Of a DNA stretch of 64,000 nucleotides, positions 19,376 to 28,673 are shown piece by piece. The notes under the pieces are model-generated. The model searched no databases. It saw only the letters and a program-made list of their open reading frames with translations, and was not told where the DNA came from. Numbering within the stretch: the stretch's first letter is position 1; the number at the start of each line of letters is the position of its first letter. The position numbers and the translations under genes were made by a program. Source of the stretch: Streptomyces cinereus (GTDB lineage: Bacteria; Pseudomonadota; Gammaproteobacteria; Pseudomonadales; Moraxellaceae); NCBI GenBank assembly GCA_014647715.1, contig BMPS01000004.1, positions 1-64,000 on the forward strand, written 5' to 3'.

Positions 19376-20956
19376 ATGTCACTACATTCTGAAATCGCCA
19401 AACGCCGCACTTTTGCTATTATCTCGCACCCCGATGCCGGTAAAACCACCATGACCGAAAAATTACTGCTGTGGGGGCAAGCGATTCAGCGCGCAGGCGA
19501 AGTCAAATCACGCAAAACCGACAAACATGCGACATCTGACTGGATGAGCATGGAGCAAGAGCGTGGTATCTCAATTACCACTTCTGTGATGCAGTTTCCC
19601 TATGCCGACAACATGGTTAATCTGCTAGACACCCCAGGTCACGCCGACTTTTCAGAAGATACCTATCGTACCTTAACCGCGGTGGACAGCGCACTGATGG
19701 TGATTGATGGGGCAAAAGGGGTCGAAGAACGAACCATCAAGCTGATGGAAGTATGTCGGATGCGTGACACGCCGATTATCTCGTTTGTCAACAAGCTTGA
19801 CCGCGAAATCCGTGACCCGCTATCACTGCTTGATGAAATTGAAAACGTCCTAAAAATCCAATGTGTGCCGATGACGTGGCCGATTGGTACAGGTCAGCAT
19901 TTTGTTGGGGTGTACAACATCAGCGAGGATAAAACCTACTTTTATCAAAAAGGTCATGGTACTGAGATTGTCGAGATTGAGAGCCGTGACGGCTATGACT
20001 ATCCAGATGTCCGCGAGAGAATCGGTGAAATTGCCTTCCGTGAATTTGAAGAAAGCCTAGAGCTTGCAAAAATGGCACATGAAGATTGGGATGTCGATGA
20101 ATTTTTGACCGGTAAACAAACGCCTGTGCTATTTGGTACGGCATTGGGTAACTTTGGGATTAACATGGTGCTTGATGTACTGACCCAATACGCCCCAGCC
20201 CCTAAAGACCATGACACCGTTGAACGCACCGTCAAAGCCGATGAAGAAAAATTCTCGGGCTTTGTCTTTAAAATTCAAGCCAACATGGACCCAAAACACC
20301 GTGACCGTATTGCCTTTATGCGGGTGTGTTCAGGCAAGTACGAAAAAGGCATGAAAATGAAACATGTGCGCTTGGGCAAAGAAGTACGCATTTCAGATGC
20401 CTTGACCTTTTTGGCAGGTGACCGCGAAGCGCTGGAAGAAGCGTATTCGGGCGATATCATTGGCTTACATAATCACGGCACCATCCAAATTGGCGATAGC
20501 TTTACCGAAGGCGAAACTTTAAACTTCACAGGCATTCCCCACTTTGCGCCAGAATTGTTTCGCCGTGTGGTACTCAAAGACCCACTAAAATCCAAACAAC
20601 TGCAAAAAGGTCTACAGCAGCTATCAGAAGAAGGCGCCACCCAAGTATTTATGCCGCAAATCAACAATGATTTGATTTTGGGCGCGGTAGGGGTGCTACA
20701 GTTTGAAGTGGTCGCGCATCGCCTCCTTGAAGAATATAAAGTGCAATGTACCTTTGAGCCTGTATCGATTGCGACGGTGCGCTGGGTACACTGTGATGAC
20801 AAAGTGGCGTTTGAGAAGTTTAAGAAAAAAGCCCACGACCAGTTATCTGTCGATGGTGGTGGTTATTTGACCTATCTTGCCCCAAGCCGGGTTAATCTTA
20901 AATTGATGGAAGAACGTTATCCAGAAATTACCTTTAGCGCCACACGAGAGCATTGA
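19376..20956 (+). CDS. prfC: peptide chain release factor 3 PrfC
   Basis: RF3 is a GTPase that recycles RF1 and RF2 from the ribosome after peptide release. The 526-residue protein has G1 ([15 protein letters not shown]), switch I ([14 protein letters not shown]), G3 ([15 protein letters not shown]), G4 (FVNKLDRE), then beta-barrel domain II and domain III. The [19 protein letters not shown] end is typical for RF3 and distinguishes it from EF-G. It starts with ATG at 19376 and is followed by its own terminator. Confidence 0.97.
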   Translation: MSLHSEIAKRRTFAIISHPDAGKTTMTEKLLLWGQAIQRAGEVKSRKTDKHATSDWMSMEQERGISITTSVMQFPYADNMVNLLDTPGHADFSEDTYRTLTAVDSALMVIDGAKGVEERTIKLMEVCRMRDTPIISFVNKLDREIRDPLSLLDEIENVLKIQCVPMTWPIGTGQHFVGVYNISEDKTYFYQKGHGTEIVEIESRDGYDYPDVRERIGEIAFREFEESLELAKMAHEDWDVDEFLTGKQTPVLFGTALGNFGINMVLDVLTQYAPAPKDHDTVERTVKADEEKFSGFVFKIQANMDPKHRDRIAFMRVCSGKYEKGMKMKHVRLGKEVRISDALTFLAGDREALEEAYSGDIIGLHNHGTIQIGDSFTEGETLNFTGIPHFAPELFRRVVLKDPLKSKQLQKGLQQLSEEGATQVFMPQINNDLILGAVGVLQFEVVAHRLLEEYKVQCTFEPVSIATVRWVHCDDKVAFEKFKKKAHDQLSVDGGGYLTYLAPSRVNLKLMEERYPEITFSATREH

Positions 20957-20990
20957 TACATTGATACAGTCATCACCATAACCGCAGAGA

Positions 20991-21018
20991 AGCTGACAAA
21001 CCCTGTCAGCTTTTTTTT
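20991..21018 (+). terminator. terminator after prfC
   Basis: AGCTGACA pairs with TGTCAGCT around AACCC, followed by a T run; 34 bases past the stop. Confidence 0.9.
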
Positions 21019-21189
21019 AACCTTAAAAGGATTTTACCCAGTTTACCAAACGATAACCCAATGATGGCAAACAATAAATATTGGTAACCTAATTACTTTA
21101 GTAAAATGCTTAAATTTTGGCTACAATAAACCCATTAGCGATAACTATTAATTTAAGATTTTAACAACTACAACAAAAGTGAGGATACT

Positions 21190-21441
21190 ATGCAATTCCC
21201 AAATGGTGTAAACAAATCAAACCTTATTAAACTTGGCGTACTTGGTGCCGCTTATTATATGTTAAAAGGTCGTAACAAAACCCAGCCGACCATTGAAAAC
21301 AAAGCAAATAATCCAGCACCGGTTGATAATGAGCCTGCTAACAATGCTGCGGCAAATTCAAATGGCACGAAACCTGCCAAAACTACCGCATTTACCATGG
21401 GTAAAGAGCTAGCTGCTAAAGTATTGGGTAAAAAATTCTAA
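21190..21441 (+). CDS. small unknown protein
   Basis: An 83-residue protein I do not recognise. It has a short hydrophobic segment near residues 11-24 (LIKLGVLGAAYYML), then an Asn/Ala/Pro-rich linker and a basic, possibly amphipathic end (MGKELAAKVLGKKF). GTGAGGA precedes ATG 21190 and a terminator follows, so it is probably a real, monocistronic gene. It may be a small membrane or surface-associated protein. The segment IKLGV is shared with the small ORF at 21611, which suggests two diverged copies. Confidence 0.6.
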   Translation: MQFPNGVNKSNLIKLGVLGAAYYMLKGRNKTQPTIENKANNPAPVDNEPANNAAANSNGTKPAKTTAFTMGKELAAKVLGKKF

Positions 21442-21510
21442 TAGTTATCGAATACTTATCAAATTACGTTATTATATAACAGCTATATCCATAACGGCAT
21501 TTGAAAACAG

Positions 21511-21555
21511 CCCATTAGTCCACCATTAAACGGGTATCGACTGATGGGTTTTTTT
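21511..21555 (+). terminator. terminator after the 83-residue ORF
   Basis: CCCATTAGTC pairs with GACTGATGGG (one mismatch, 18-base loop) and runs into TTTTTTT. Confidence 0.75.
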
Positions 21556-21610
21556 ATAGCAATACTGTTAAAAGCTAAGGTTTAAAAACTAAGGCAGGGA
21601 AAGGAAAGGT

Positions 21611-21784
21611 ATGAGCATATCGAGGGTGATTAAACTAGGGGTTGCTGCCACAGCTTTATTGTTGATACCAAGACGCAGTAGTCCACGGGCTGATAAAGTA
21701 GCTGATTGCCATAAAAGTCTATCCGCTACAAATACAGTTAAGCAGCCTATCAATAAAAATATTAAGCACGATAACCATAACTAA
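21611..21784 (+). CDS. small unknown ORF related to the 21190 gene
   Basis: A 57-residue ORF beginning MSISRVIKLGVAATALLLIP, with an AAGGAAAGG ribosome binding site right before its ATG. Like the gene at 21190 it has an N-terminal IKLGV followed by a hydrophobic stretch and then a hydrophilic, Lys/Asn-rich tail (ending KHDNHN). The shared layout and position suggest a paralogue or decayed duplicate. Real expression is unproven. Confidence 0.4.
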   Translation: MSISRVIKLGVAATALLLIPRRSSPRADKVADCHKSLSATNTVKQPINKNIKHDNHN

Positions 21785-21838
21785 AACAATGGCTAAAATT
21801 TTTATGTTGTGGGCAGATAACACATAAAGGATAAATAG

Positions 21839-21925
21839 ATGACGTGCGTGGGCTGCACCGCAATTGACGGTGCCTTACAGCGAGCTAAACGGTATTGTCA
21901 AACCACAGTATTTGAAATGATATGA
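21839..21925 (+). CDS. 28-codon leader ORF overlapping tatD
   Basis: The ORF starts MTCVGCTAIDGALQRAKRY and ends EMI; it has an AAAGGAT ribosome binding site before ATG 21839. Its TGA overlaps the tatD ATG (ATGA), so translation may be coupled. It has three Cys, two as CVGC. A GCACCG/CGGTGC hairpin lies inside it. It could be a regulatory leader peptide, a small protein or chance. Confidence 0.35.
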   Translation: MTCVGCTAIDGALQRAKRYCQTTVFEMI

Positions 21926-22836
21926 CTATGATAAATGATCCGACTTGCTCGTTTGATTTGCCATTAATTGATACGCATACCCATTTTGATGTGGATAGCT
22001 TCGATCATGACCGTGAAATCCAATCCCAATTGGCATGGGATAATGGCGTTCATCATCTGGTTTTGATAGGCTTTTTAGCAAAGTATTTTGCACAAATGTT
22101 GGCGTGCCAACAGCAAATGCAAGGTTATGGGCAGCAAGGCAAAGCCACACCTTTGGCGCATTTAGCTTTTGGGTTGCATCCTTTTTATATCACTGAGCAT
22201 AAAGACAGCGATTTGCAGCGGCTAGAGCAGTTTATTCAGCAATATTCTCCCATTGCGATTGGGGAAATCGGGCTTGATACTTTTACTGCGCCGATGAAAA
22301 CTGCGGAGAATTACGCTAGGCAGCAAGATTTTTTTGTTCAGCAACTTGAATTGGCAAAACAATACCAACTGCCGGCGCTGCTACATATTCGCCGCGCGCA
22401 TGGCGATGTGATTAAAATGTTAAAATCACAAAAATTTACCCAAGGCGGCATTGCCCATAGCTTTAGTGGCGGTATCCAAGAAGCCAAAGCGCTGGTCAAT
22501 CTGGGCTTTAAAATCGGCATCACTGGGCAAGTGACCAATCCGAATGCCAAAAAACTGCGCCATACCCTTACAGAACTTGTCAAAACCGTTGGGCTTGATG
22601 CTATTGTGATTGAGACGGACTGCCCAGACTTTACGCCGCTGCCCTGTCATGGGACGCACGGTAGGCGCAATGTACCTGCCAATCTGCCGTACGTGTTGAC
22701 AGCATTATCAGACTTATTAAGAAAAGATCAATCACGGCTCGCCGAACAGTTGTGGCAAAATAGCTGCGCTGCACTACAAGTCAGCTGGGATTATCCTATC
22801 CCAAACAAATTGAATATAAACCCTGACCAAGATTAA
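21922..22836 (+). CDS. TatD family metal-dependent hydrolase
   Basis: A 304-residue TIM-barrel metallohydrolase of the TatD family; members act as 3'-5' DNA/RNA exonucleases or deoxyribonucleases. Metal ligands are visible: THTHFD near residue 18, Glu in GEIGLD near 114, LHIRRAH near residue 154, GIAHSFSGG, and Asp in ETDCPDFTP near 234. It is a YcfH/YjjV-like member, and I cannot tell which. It starts at ATG 21922 (another ATG two codons on) and lies 8 bases before tcdA, so they form an operon. Confidence 0.85.
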   Translation: MTMINDPTCSFDLPLIDTHTHFDVDSFDHDREIQSQLAWDNGVHHLVLIGFLAKYFAQMLACQQQMQGYGQQGKATPLAHLAFGLHPFYITEHKDSDLQRLEQFIQQYSPIAIGEIGLDTFTAPMKTAENYARQQDFFVQQLELAKQYQLPALLHIRRAHGDVIKMLKSQKFTQGGIAHSFSGGIQEAKALVNLGFKIGITGQVTNPNAKKLRHTLTELVKTVGLDAIVIETDCPDFTPLPCHGTHGRRNVPANLPYVLTALSDLLRKDQSRLAEQLWQNSCAALQVSWDYPIPNKLNINPDQD

Positions 22837-22844
22837 GATAAACC

Positions 22845-23645
22845 ATGACAATGACAGCCGAAATGACGCCTGATATGACATTAACTGATGCCCAATACGA
22901 ACGCCGTTTTACGGGTACCCAAAAACTGTATGGTGCCGCGCAATTTAGTAAGTTTGAGAATCTGCATGCGTATGTGGTAGGCGTGGGCGGTGTGGGCTCA
23001 TGGGCAGCTGAGGGACTGGCTCGTACAGGTGTGGGCGAGATGACATTAATTGACATGGATGTGCTAGTAGCTTCCAATGTCAATCGACAATTACCCGCTA
23101 CCGATAGCAATTTTGGTAAAAGCAAAATTGAAGCCATGGCAGCACGTATCAAAGAAATTAATCCGCATATCAAATTACATTTGATTGACGATTTTTTGAG
23201 CCAAGACAACGTACAATTGTTAATACCTAATCGTGCTTTGCAATCACAGCTTAAACAGTCAGGTAAACAGCTTGTGGTGTTAGATTGTGTCGATGATATG
23301 AATGCTAAGCTTGCGCTTGCGTTGCATTGCCGATTTAATAAATTAAAGTTAATTATGGCGGGCGGGGCAGGTGGCAAGACGGATCCGACCCAAATTCAGG
23401 TGGCAGATCTTAAGGATACTTATCAAGATCCGCTACTGGCTAAAGTCAGACAGCGACTTCGTCAAGATTATGGCATCAATCGTGCGATGAAAGAAAAGTT
23501 CGGCATTCGTTGTGTGTTTTCATCACAGCCGCCGATTGTTGATAAGTCTTGTCAAGCAGGTGGTTTGCATTGTGGCGGCTATGGGTCAGCCGTTGCAGTG
23601 ACCTCAGTGGTGGGGATGATGTTGGTTGCTGAAGCGTTAAAATAA
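22845..23645 (+). CDS. tcdA: tRNA threonylcarbamoyladenosine dehydratase TcdA
   Basis: TcdA (CsdL) uses ATP to cyclise t6A37 of ANN-decoding tRNAs to ct6A. The 266-residue protein is an E1/MoeB-like enzyme with an ATP-binding GVGGVGSWAAEGLARTGVG loop, DMDVLVASNVNRQ, the catalytic-region DCVDDMNAKLAL and the family block CVFSSQPP near the end, closing with GGYGSAVAVTSVVGMMLV. It is the second gene of the tatD operon. It starts with ATG at 22845. Confidence 0.93.
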   Translation: MTMTAEMTPDMTLTDAQYERRFTGTQKLYGAAQFSKFENLHAYVVGVGGVGSWAAEGLARTGVGEMTLIDMDVLVASNVNRQLPATDSNFGKSKIEAMAARIKEINPHIKLHLIDDFLSQDNVQLLIPNRALQSQLKQSGKQLVVLDCVDDMNAKLALALHCRFNKLKLIMAGGAGGKTDPTQIQVADLKDTYQDPLLAKVRQRLRQDYGINRAMKEKFGIRCVFSSQPPIVDKSCQAGGLHCGGYGSAVAVTSVVGMMLVAEALK

Positions 23646-23690
23646 CCTCAGCGTTTAATTTTTATCACGTAGTAGGACGGTGTTAACAAG

Positions 23691-25358
23691 ATGATATCAT
23701 ATCCTATAGCAAGCAATGAAAAACAGCGTCTAGCGGTATTGGATGAATACCATATTATCCGAACAAATAAAGAATGCGAATTTGAGCGTATTAGCGCTTT
23801 GGCTAAGGCGTTTTTTGGTACTAAGATTGTCGCTATTACTTTTTTGGATGCTGATATCCAGTTTTTTAAGTCAAGAATTGGTCTAAAAGAACCTTCAACC
23901 AGCCGTGATGTTGCTTTTTGCAATTACACCATTACACAAAATGACACCTTTGTCACGCTCGATACTCACCAAGATACTCGATTTAAAAACAATCCTTTGG
24001 TTACCGGTTATCCTTATATTCGGTTTTATGCTGGCGCACCCATCGTAGTTCACGACAGTCAAGGTAGGGAATTTGCTTTGGGCGCGCTGTGTGTGATTGA
24101 CGACCAGCCGCATCAAGATTTTGATGCCCATCAACAACGCGTGCTAGCAGATTTGGCAGCGATGGTGAGTGATACCTTAAAATTACGTCAGCAGCGTTAC
24201 CAAGCTGAACGCGCCGATGAGGTAAAGACCGCATTTTTGGCCAATATGAGCCATGAAATTCGCACGCCGATGAATGGTATCATGGGTATGCTTGAATTAC
24301 TTGAGCAGACGCCGCTCGATACGCAGCAGCAACAATATATCAAATCGATTAAAACATCCAATGAGCATCTGCTTACCATCGTCAACGATATTTTGGATTT
24401 ATCCAAAGTAGAATCAGGTAAGATACGTTTTGAGAGTATCCCCGTTGATTTAGCACAGCTATGCCAAGACGTGTATCAATGCTTTTTAGCCACTGCAAAA
24501 GAAAACAGCGTGGAACTCATATTCGACTACCCTGATAACTTGCCCAAATATGTCAACACCGATCCGGTGCGCCTGCGACAGATTTTAATCAATCTAGTCA
24601 ATAACGCCATCAAATTTACCCCAAAACAAGGTAAAGTGACCATTCAAGCCATGAATGGCGGTGATAGACACCAAATCAAATTCAATGTGATTGACACGGG
24701 TGTTGGCATCAAGCCTGAGTCGTTGGCGGTGATTTTTGATGCCTATAATCAAGCTGACAAGTTTACCCATCGTTTATATGGGGGTACAGGACTAGGGCTA
24801 TCTGTTTGCAAAGCGTTGGCAGAAGGGATGGGCGGCACGATTAAGGTAACCAGTGAAAAAAATAAAGGCTCGACCTTTACCCTATCTCTACCAATGATAG
24901 CAACTGATGAAATCAGCTATCAGCAGTGGCACCAAAGTCATGATGAAACCACAATACAACCGCTAGAACGGCTGCCTGCCCATGTTCTGCTAGCAGAAGA
25001 CAATGAGCTAAATGCCATGGTCGCGGTCAAAAGCCTAAAAAAATATGGCTATGAAGTCACCCGAGCCAAAGATGGGTTAGAGGCCGTCAATTTTTATAAG
25101 GCTGACCCTAGCAAATATCACATCATTTTGATGGATCATCAAATGCCCATCATGGATGGGGTGGAAGCCACCAAAATACTCAAACAGTCCTTTAATCAGT
25201 TGCCGCCTATCATTGCAGTGACGGCACACGCCATGCATGGGGACAAAGAAGTATATCTTAATGCGGGTATGCAAGATTACTGTACCAAGCCCTATAAGCC
25301 TGAAGCGCTTGATGTGATGATTCAGCGCTGGCTGCATCATGTCGCCAACACGGTTTAA
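23691..25358 (+). CDS. cytoplasmic hybrid histidine kinase (GAF, HisKA, HATPase, receiver)
   Basis: A 555-residue soluble hybrid kinase without membrane helices. A GAF domain (residues about 25-165, with SRDVAFCNYTI and FYAGAPI) is followed by HisKA with His188 in NMSHEIRTPMNG, a HATPase domain (NLVNNAIKF, DTGVGI, GGTGLGL), and a C-terminal receiver with phospho-acceptor Asp482 in LMDHQMPIMDG and Lys in CTKPY. No Hpt domain is included, so a separate phosphotransfer partner would be needed. The GAF type suggests it senses an intracellular signal. It starts at ATG 23691, 45 bases after tcdA, and ends with a strong terminator. Confidence 0.92.
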   Translation: MISYPIASNEKQRLAVLDEYHIIRTNKECEFERISALAKAFFGTKIVAITFLDADIQFFKSRIGLKEPSTSRDVAFCNYTITQNDTFVTLDTHQDTRFKNNPLVTGYPYIRFYAGAPIVVHDSQGREFALGALCVIDDQPHQDFDAHQQRVLADLAAMVSDTLKLRQQRYQAERADEVKTAFLANMSHEIRTPMNGIMGMLELLEQTPLDTQQQQYIKSIKTSNEHLLTIVNDILDLSKVESGKIRFESIPVDLAQLCQDVYQCFLATAKENSVELIFDYPDNLPKYVNTDPVRLRQILINLVNNAIKFTPKQGKVTIQAMNGGDRHQIKFNVIDTGVGIKPESLAVIFDAYNQADKFTHRLYGGTGLGLSVCKALAEGMGGTIKVTSEKNKGSTFTLSLPMIATDEISYQQWHQSHDETTIQPLERLPAHVLLAEDNELNAMVAVKSLKKYGYEVTRAKDGLEAVNFYKADPSKYHIILMDHQMPIMDGVEATKILKQSFNQLPPIIAVTAHAMHGDKEVYLNAGMQDYCTKPYKPEALDVMIQRWLHHVANTV

Positions 25359-25410
25359 GAGATATTAATCACAAAATTTGCTTGCATTTGCGCAAACAAT
25401 TGCTTACGGT

Positions 25411-25447
25411 AAAACCCTACCACAGTTTGTGGTAGGGTTTTCTTTTT
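25411..25447 (+). terminator. terminator after the hybrid kinase
   Basis: AAAACCCTACCACA pairs with TGTGGTAGGGTTTT around a 3-base loop, followed by CTTTTT. Confidence 0.9.
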
Positions 25448-25528
25448 GTTGAAGTATTTTTGCTTTGTCACGGCTAAAAATGGCTTTGGTGACAGTGTTT
25501 TATAGAATGAAGAGCTAAAAAAACGCCT

Positions 25529-27037
25529 ATGGGAAATTTTATTTTTTTACAAATTTTGGCAGCCGTCTGTGCCTTGTCCATCATTACCACGCTATTTAAC
25601 AAGCGGATTTTGGACTTTCCACAAGCCATTGGGGTGCCTATTGTGTCCGCGGTACTGGTTTTTATTTTGCAGTGGAGTGCAAGCCTGCTCAATGGCAACG
25701 AGTTTATTACCATCAATATCACCAGTATCCAAAATGCGGTGCGTGATATCGATTTTTACGATTTTCTAATCAATGGGGTGATTTGTTTTATTTTGACGGC
25801 ATCGGCGCTGACGTTTAAGGTGTCCGATCTCAAAAACTATTGGAAACCGATTGGGATTTTGGCAAGTATCGCATTGGCACTGTGTGCGCTGTTTTTTGCA
25901 AGCCTTATGTTTGGCTTTCAGTGGCTTATAGGGGCAAGTATTCCGTTCGCGGTATTGCTGTTACTGGGTGCGGCACTGGGCGCGACTGACCCGATTGGCA
26001 TCAAAGGCGTGCTTAGCTCTATCAAAGCGCCGCGCCATTTGATGATTAAGCTAGAAGGCGAGTCGCTGTTCAATGATGCGGTGTGTATTGCGCTATTTAT
26101 GACTATTTTGCATGGTCTGCAAGGTAATGGTTTTAGCATCGTGACCACAGTAGAAGTATTGTTGTATGAAATCGTAGTTGCAGGGATTATTGGTTGGTTT
26201 TTTGGGCAGATGACGCTACGGATTTTAAGCGGTAAACACGAGATGGAGTCACTGATTTTGACCACGGCATTTTTGGCGTGTGGGTCGTATTTGGTGGCAT
26301 TGTATGCGCATGCTTCCGCGCCCATTGCTTGTGTGGTCGGGGGCTTGATTGTCGGTAACCGTTGGCACCAGATTTTAGACGAAGGTGAAATCACCTATGT
26401 GAATCACTTTTGGCACGCCATTGAGGGGATTATTAATTCATTCTTATTCACCCTTATCGGTCTAGAGCTATTTATTTTAGAGCTGAATACCTCCTTGATT
26501 TTGGGTGGTGTGGTGGCATTTATTTGTCTGCATTTATCCCGCTTTTTGGCAAATTTTGCGTCATTTAGTCTGTTGTCTGATGTCCGAAAAACCAGTTACA
26601 ACGGTAGTTTGACGATTTTATCGTGGGGCGGGGTACGCGGGGCGATTTCTTTGGCGTTGATTTTATCAGTTTCTAACGTCCCTGAATTGCAGCCTTATAG
26701 CAGCTTTTTGGTGGGTTATACCTTTATCGTGGTATTGATGTCAGGCGTGGTATGTGGTCTGGGGCTACCTGCGGTGATGAATGCGTTTTATCATAACCCC
26801 AACGAACCCACGACAGGTTTTGCCGGGTGGTATCAAAGGCTAGTTAAACGCTTTAATCGCAAAGGCTACCAGTATGTGCTCAGCGAGGATGAGCAGGGTA
26901 ATGAAGTGATTACCCGTTACCAGCCGCCGCCTGTGGTGATTCAAGAGACGCCTAGTAGTGTCGGTATGGCGTTACCACTGCCAAAAGTGATTGATAAAGA
27001 TGGGCATGATGAATTGGCCCATCCCAATGGTTTTTAA
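25529..27037 (+). CDS. cation:proton antiporter, CPA1 family
   Basis: A 502-residue inner-membrane antiporter with about 12 membrane segments. Hallmarks of the CPA1/NhaP group are ATDPIGIKGVLSS, the GESLFNDAVCIALF motif (with the family's two transport acids: Asp in ATDP and Asp in NDA), and the WGGVRGAISLAL block. A hydrophilic tail of about 70 residues follows the last helix. It exchanges Na+ or K+ for H+ for pH and salt balance; the ion preference cannot be read. It starts with ATG at 25529. Confidence 0.9.
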   Translation: MGNFIFLQILAAVCALSIITTLFNKRILDFPQAIGVPIVSAVLVFILQWSASLLNGNEFITINITSIQNAVRDIDFYDFLINGVICFILTASALTFKVSDLKNYWKPIGILASIALALCALFFASLMFGFQWLIGASIPFAVLLLLGAALGATDPIGIKGVLSSIKAPRHLMIKLEGESLFNDAVCIALFMTILHGLQGNGFSIVTTVEVLLYEIVVAGIIGWFFGQMTLRILSGKHEMESLILTTAFLACGSYLVALYAHASAPIACVVGGLIVGNRWHQILDEGEITYVNHFWHAIEGIINSFLFTLIGLELFILELNTSLILGGVVAFICLHLSRFLANFASFSLLSDVRKTSYNGSLTILSWGGVRGAISLALILSVSNVPELQPYSSFLVGYTFIVVLMSGVVCGLGLPAVMNAFYHNPNEPTTGFAGWYQRLVKRFNRKGYQYVLSEDEQGNEVITRYQPPPVVIQETPSSVGMALPLPKVIDKDGHDELAHPNGF

Positions 27038-27050
27038 CTGTTGCTACCAC

Positions 27051-27085
27051 AAAAAAAGACCTAGCCAATCGCTAGGTCTTTTTTT
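27051..27085. terminator. bidirectional terminator between antiporter and yqhD
   Basis: AAAAAAAGACCTAGC pairs with GCTAGGTCTTTTTTT around a CAATC loop; the genes converge on it. Confidence 0.9.
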
Positions 27086-27099
27086 ATACCATTAGATGA

Positions 27100-28278
27100 T
27101 TAGATGGCTGCGCGCAAAATCCGCTCAGACACTGCCAAATCATTGCTACGATGTTCACCGAGTTTGACCATATTATGTTCTTCTAATTGGCTTAAAATTG
27201 GCGCAATTGCAGACGCATCAAGGTCGGCATCTGACAATCTCACCGGTAAGCCAAGCTCACGGAAAAAGTTTTCGGTGTTAACAATCGCTTGCTCGATTTT
27301 ATCCTCATCGCTACCTTCAGTGATATGCCAAACGTTTTTGGCGTACTGTAGCAGCTTGTCTTTTTTACTATCTTTGAGCTCACGCATCACCCCAGGTAAC
27401 ACAATGGTCAAGGTGCGGGCGTGGTCAATGCCGTGTAGGGACGTGAGTTCATGCCCAATCATATGGGTAGTCCAGTCTTGTGGTACGCCAGTGCCAATAA
27501 GACCATTGAGTGCCATTGTTGCTGTCCACATGATGTTCTTACGCGTTTCCATGTCATTAGGATTGGTTTTGACGGCACGGCCTTCTTCAATCAAGATTTT
27601 GAGCAGGCTTTCAGAGAAACTATCTTGGACTTTGGCGTTGACTGGGTAAGTCAGATACTGTTCCATCACATGCACAAACGCATCGCCCACGCCATTCATC
27701 ACTTGACGCTCAGGTAGCGTTAAGGTTTTGGCAGGGTCAAGAATCGAAAACTGTGGGAATACTAGCGGGTTACCAAAAGGCAATTTGGCATGACGCTCGC
27801 TATGGTTGATAACGCCGCCTGAATTCATCTCTGAACCTGTTGCAGGAATGGTGAGTACAGTACCGAGCGGTAGCGCATTTTGAATATCACGGGTATATCC
27901 TTTTAATGCGTCCCACGCTTTTTCATGGTCTTTGTCGTCATCTAAGGTGGCAGTCAATGCAACAAATTTGGTGCCATCAAGTACTGAGCCACCACCGACA
28001 GCGAGCAAAAAGTCAATGTTGTTGGCGTGTACCATATCGACGGCTTTCATCAAGGTATTAAATTCTGGATTTGGCTCAATACCGCCAAATTCAAAGATTT
28101 CACGCTGTTTACCTTGTAGCGCGGTTTTCACCTCATCGAGTGTGCCGGTTTTTTTGGCAGAGCTGCCACCATAAGTGATAAGTACGCGGGCATTATCAGG
28201 GACAAGATTGGCGAGTTCTTTGATTTGACCTTCGCCAAATACGATACGCACAGGGTTGTAATATTGGAAATTATTCAT
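27100..28278 (-). CDS. yqhD: iron-type alcohol dehydrogenase, YqhD/BDH-like aldehyde reductase
   Basis: A 392-residue group III (iron-containing) alcohol dehydrogenase of the YqhD/butanol dehydrogenase branch, NADPH-dependent reductases that remove short-chain and lipid-derived aldehydes. Hallmarks: NNFQYYNPVRIVFGEGQ at the start, GGGSVLDGTKF for cofactor binding, PATGSEMNSGGVI, and metal-binding residues in GVGDAFVHVMEQYL, GVPQDWTTHMIGHEL and HGIDHARTL. ATG 28278 with an AAGGAT ribosome binding site is preferred over the upstream frame extension to 28428. It is divergent from nemA, sharing a 395-base spacer. Confidence 0.9.
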   Translation of the reverse strand: MNNFQYYNPVRIVFGEGQIKELANLVPDNARVLITYGGSSAKKTGTLDEVKTALQGKQREIFEFGGIEPNPEFNTLMKAVDMVHANNIDFLLAVGGGSVLDGTKFVALTATLDDDKDHEKAWDALKGYTRDIQNALPLGTVLTIPATGSEMNSGGVINHSERHAKLPFGNPLVFPQFSILDPAKTLTLPERQVMNGVGDAFVHVMEQYLTYPVNAKVQDSFSESLLKILIEEGRAVKTNPNDMETRKNIMWTATMALNGLIGTGVPQDWTTHMIGHELTSLHGIDHARTLTIVLPGVMRELKDSKKDKLLQYAKNVWHITEGSDEDKIEQAIVNTENFFRELGLPVRLSDADLDASAIAPILSQLEEHNMVKLGEHRSNDLAVSERILRAAI

Positions 28279-28673
28279 GCCGATCCTTAAGAATTTGTTA
28301 TTGTTAATACATTGCCACTTGTAAAAATGCACCATGGCACTTATTAAGTAAACGTTACGCTCAAACACAGCGCTATCATAGAATAAAATAGTGAAAGCAA
28401 TTGCAATAATTTGTCTAAAAACTCGCAACAGCTTTTTAAAACAAATGCTTTTTAAAAACAGATGCTTGCTAAACGGTAGTCTTTGCTCAAGCTTCTAACA
28501 GCAGATTAACCTGTGAAAATTACGCTGTGACGAAGTTTGATAGCAACGTATATAAGTCTAAAATCCTTATAAACAAGGATGCTGCAACAATTTTTTTATC
28601 AAGTTTGTTATGACTTGAAGCTAGCAGCGTCCAATAACTCAACGAAAGATGAATCAACAATCCCGAGGAATGT
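28279..28673. promoter_or_regulatory. divergent yqhD/nemA control region
   Basis: The 395-base spacer holds no gene. It contains a perfect 6-bp inverted repeat, ATCCTT (28563-28568) and AAGGAT (28575-28580), and must carry both promoters. No operator of a known regulator was recognised. Confidence 0.45.

Noticed and set aside
22796-23377. 193-codon open frame on the minus strand
   Set aside because: It is antisense to tcdA, whose protein motifs are intact; the shadow protein is Ser/Leu/Cys-rich and unrecognisable.
27104-27649. 181-codon open frame on the plus strand
   Set aside because: It is antisense to the yqhD-like gene, whose cofactor and metal motifs are complete.
28279-28428. 50-residue N-terminal extension of the yqhD-like protein
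   Set aside because: The sequence before ATG 28278 has no counterpart in the family, while that ATG has an AAGGAT site and the standard first residues.
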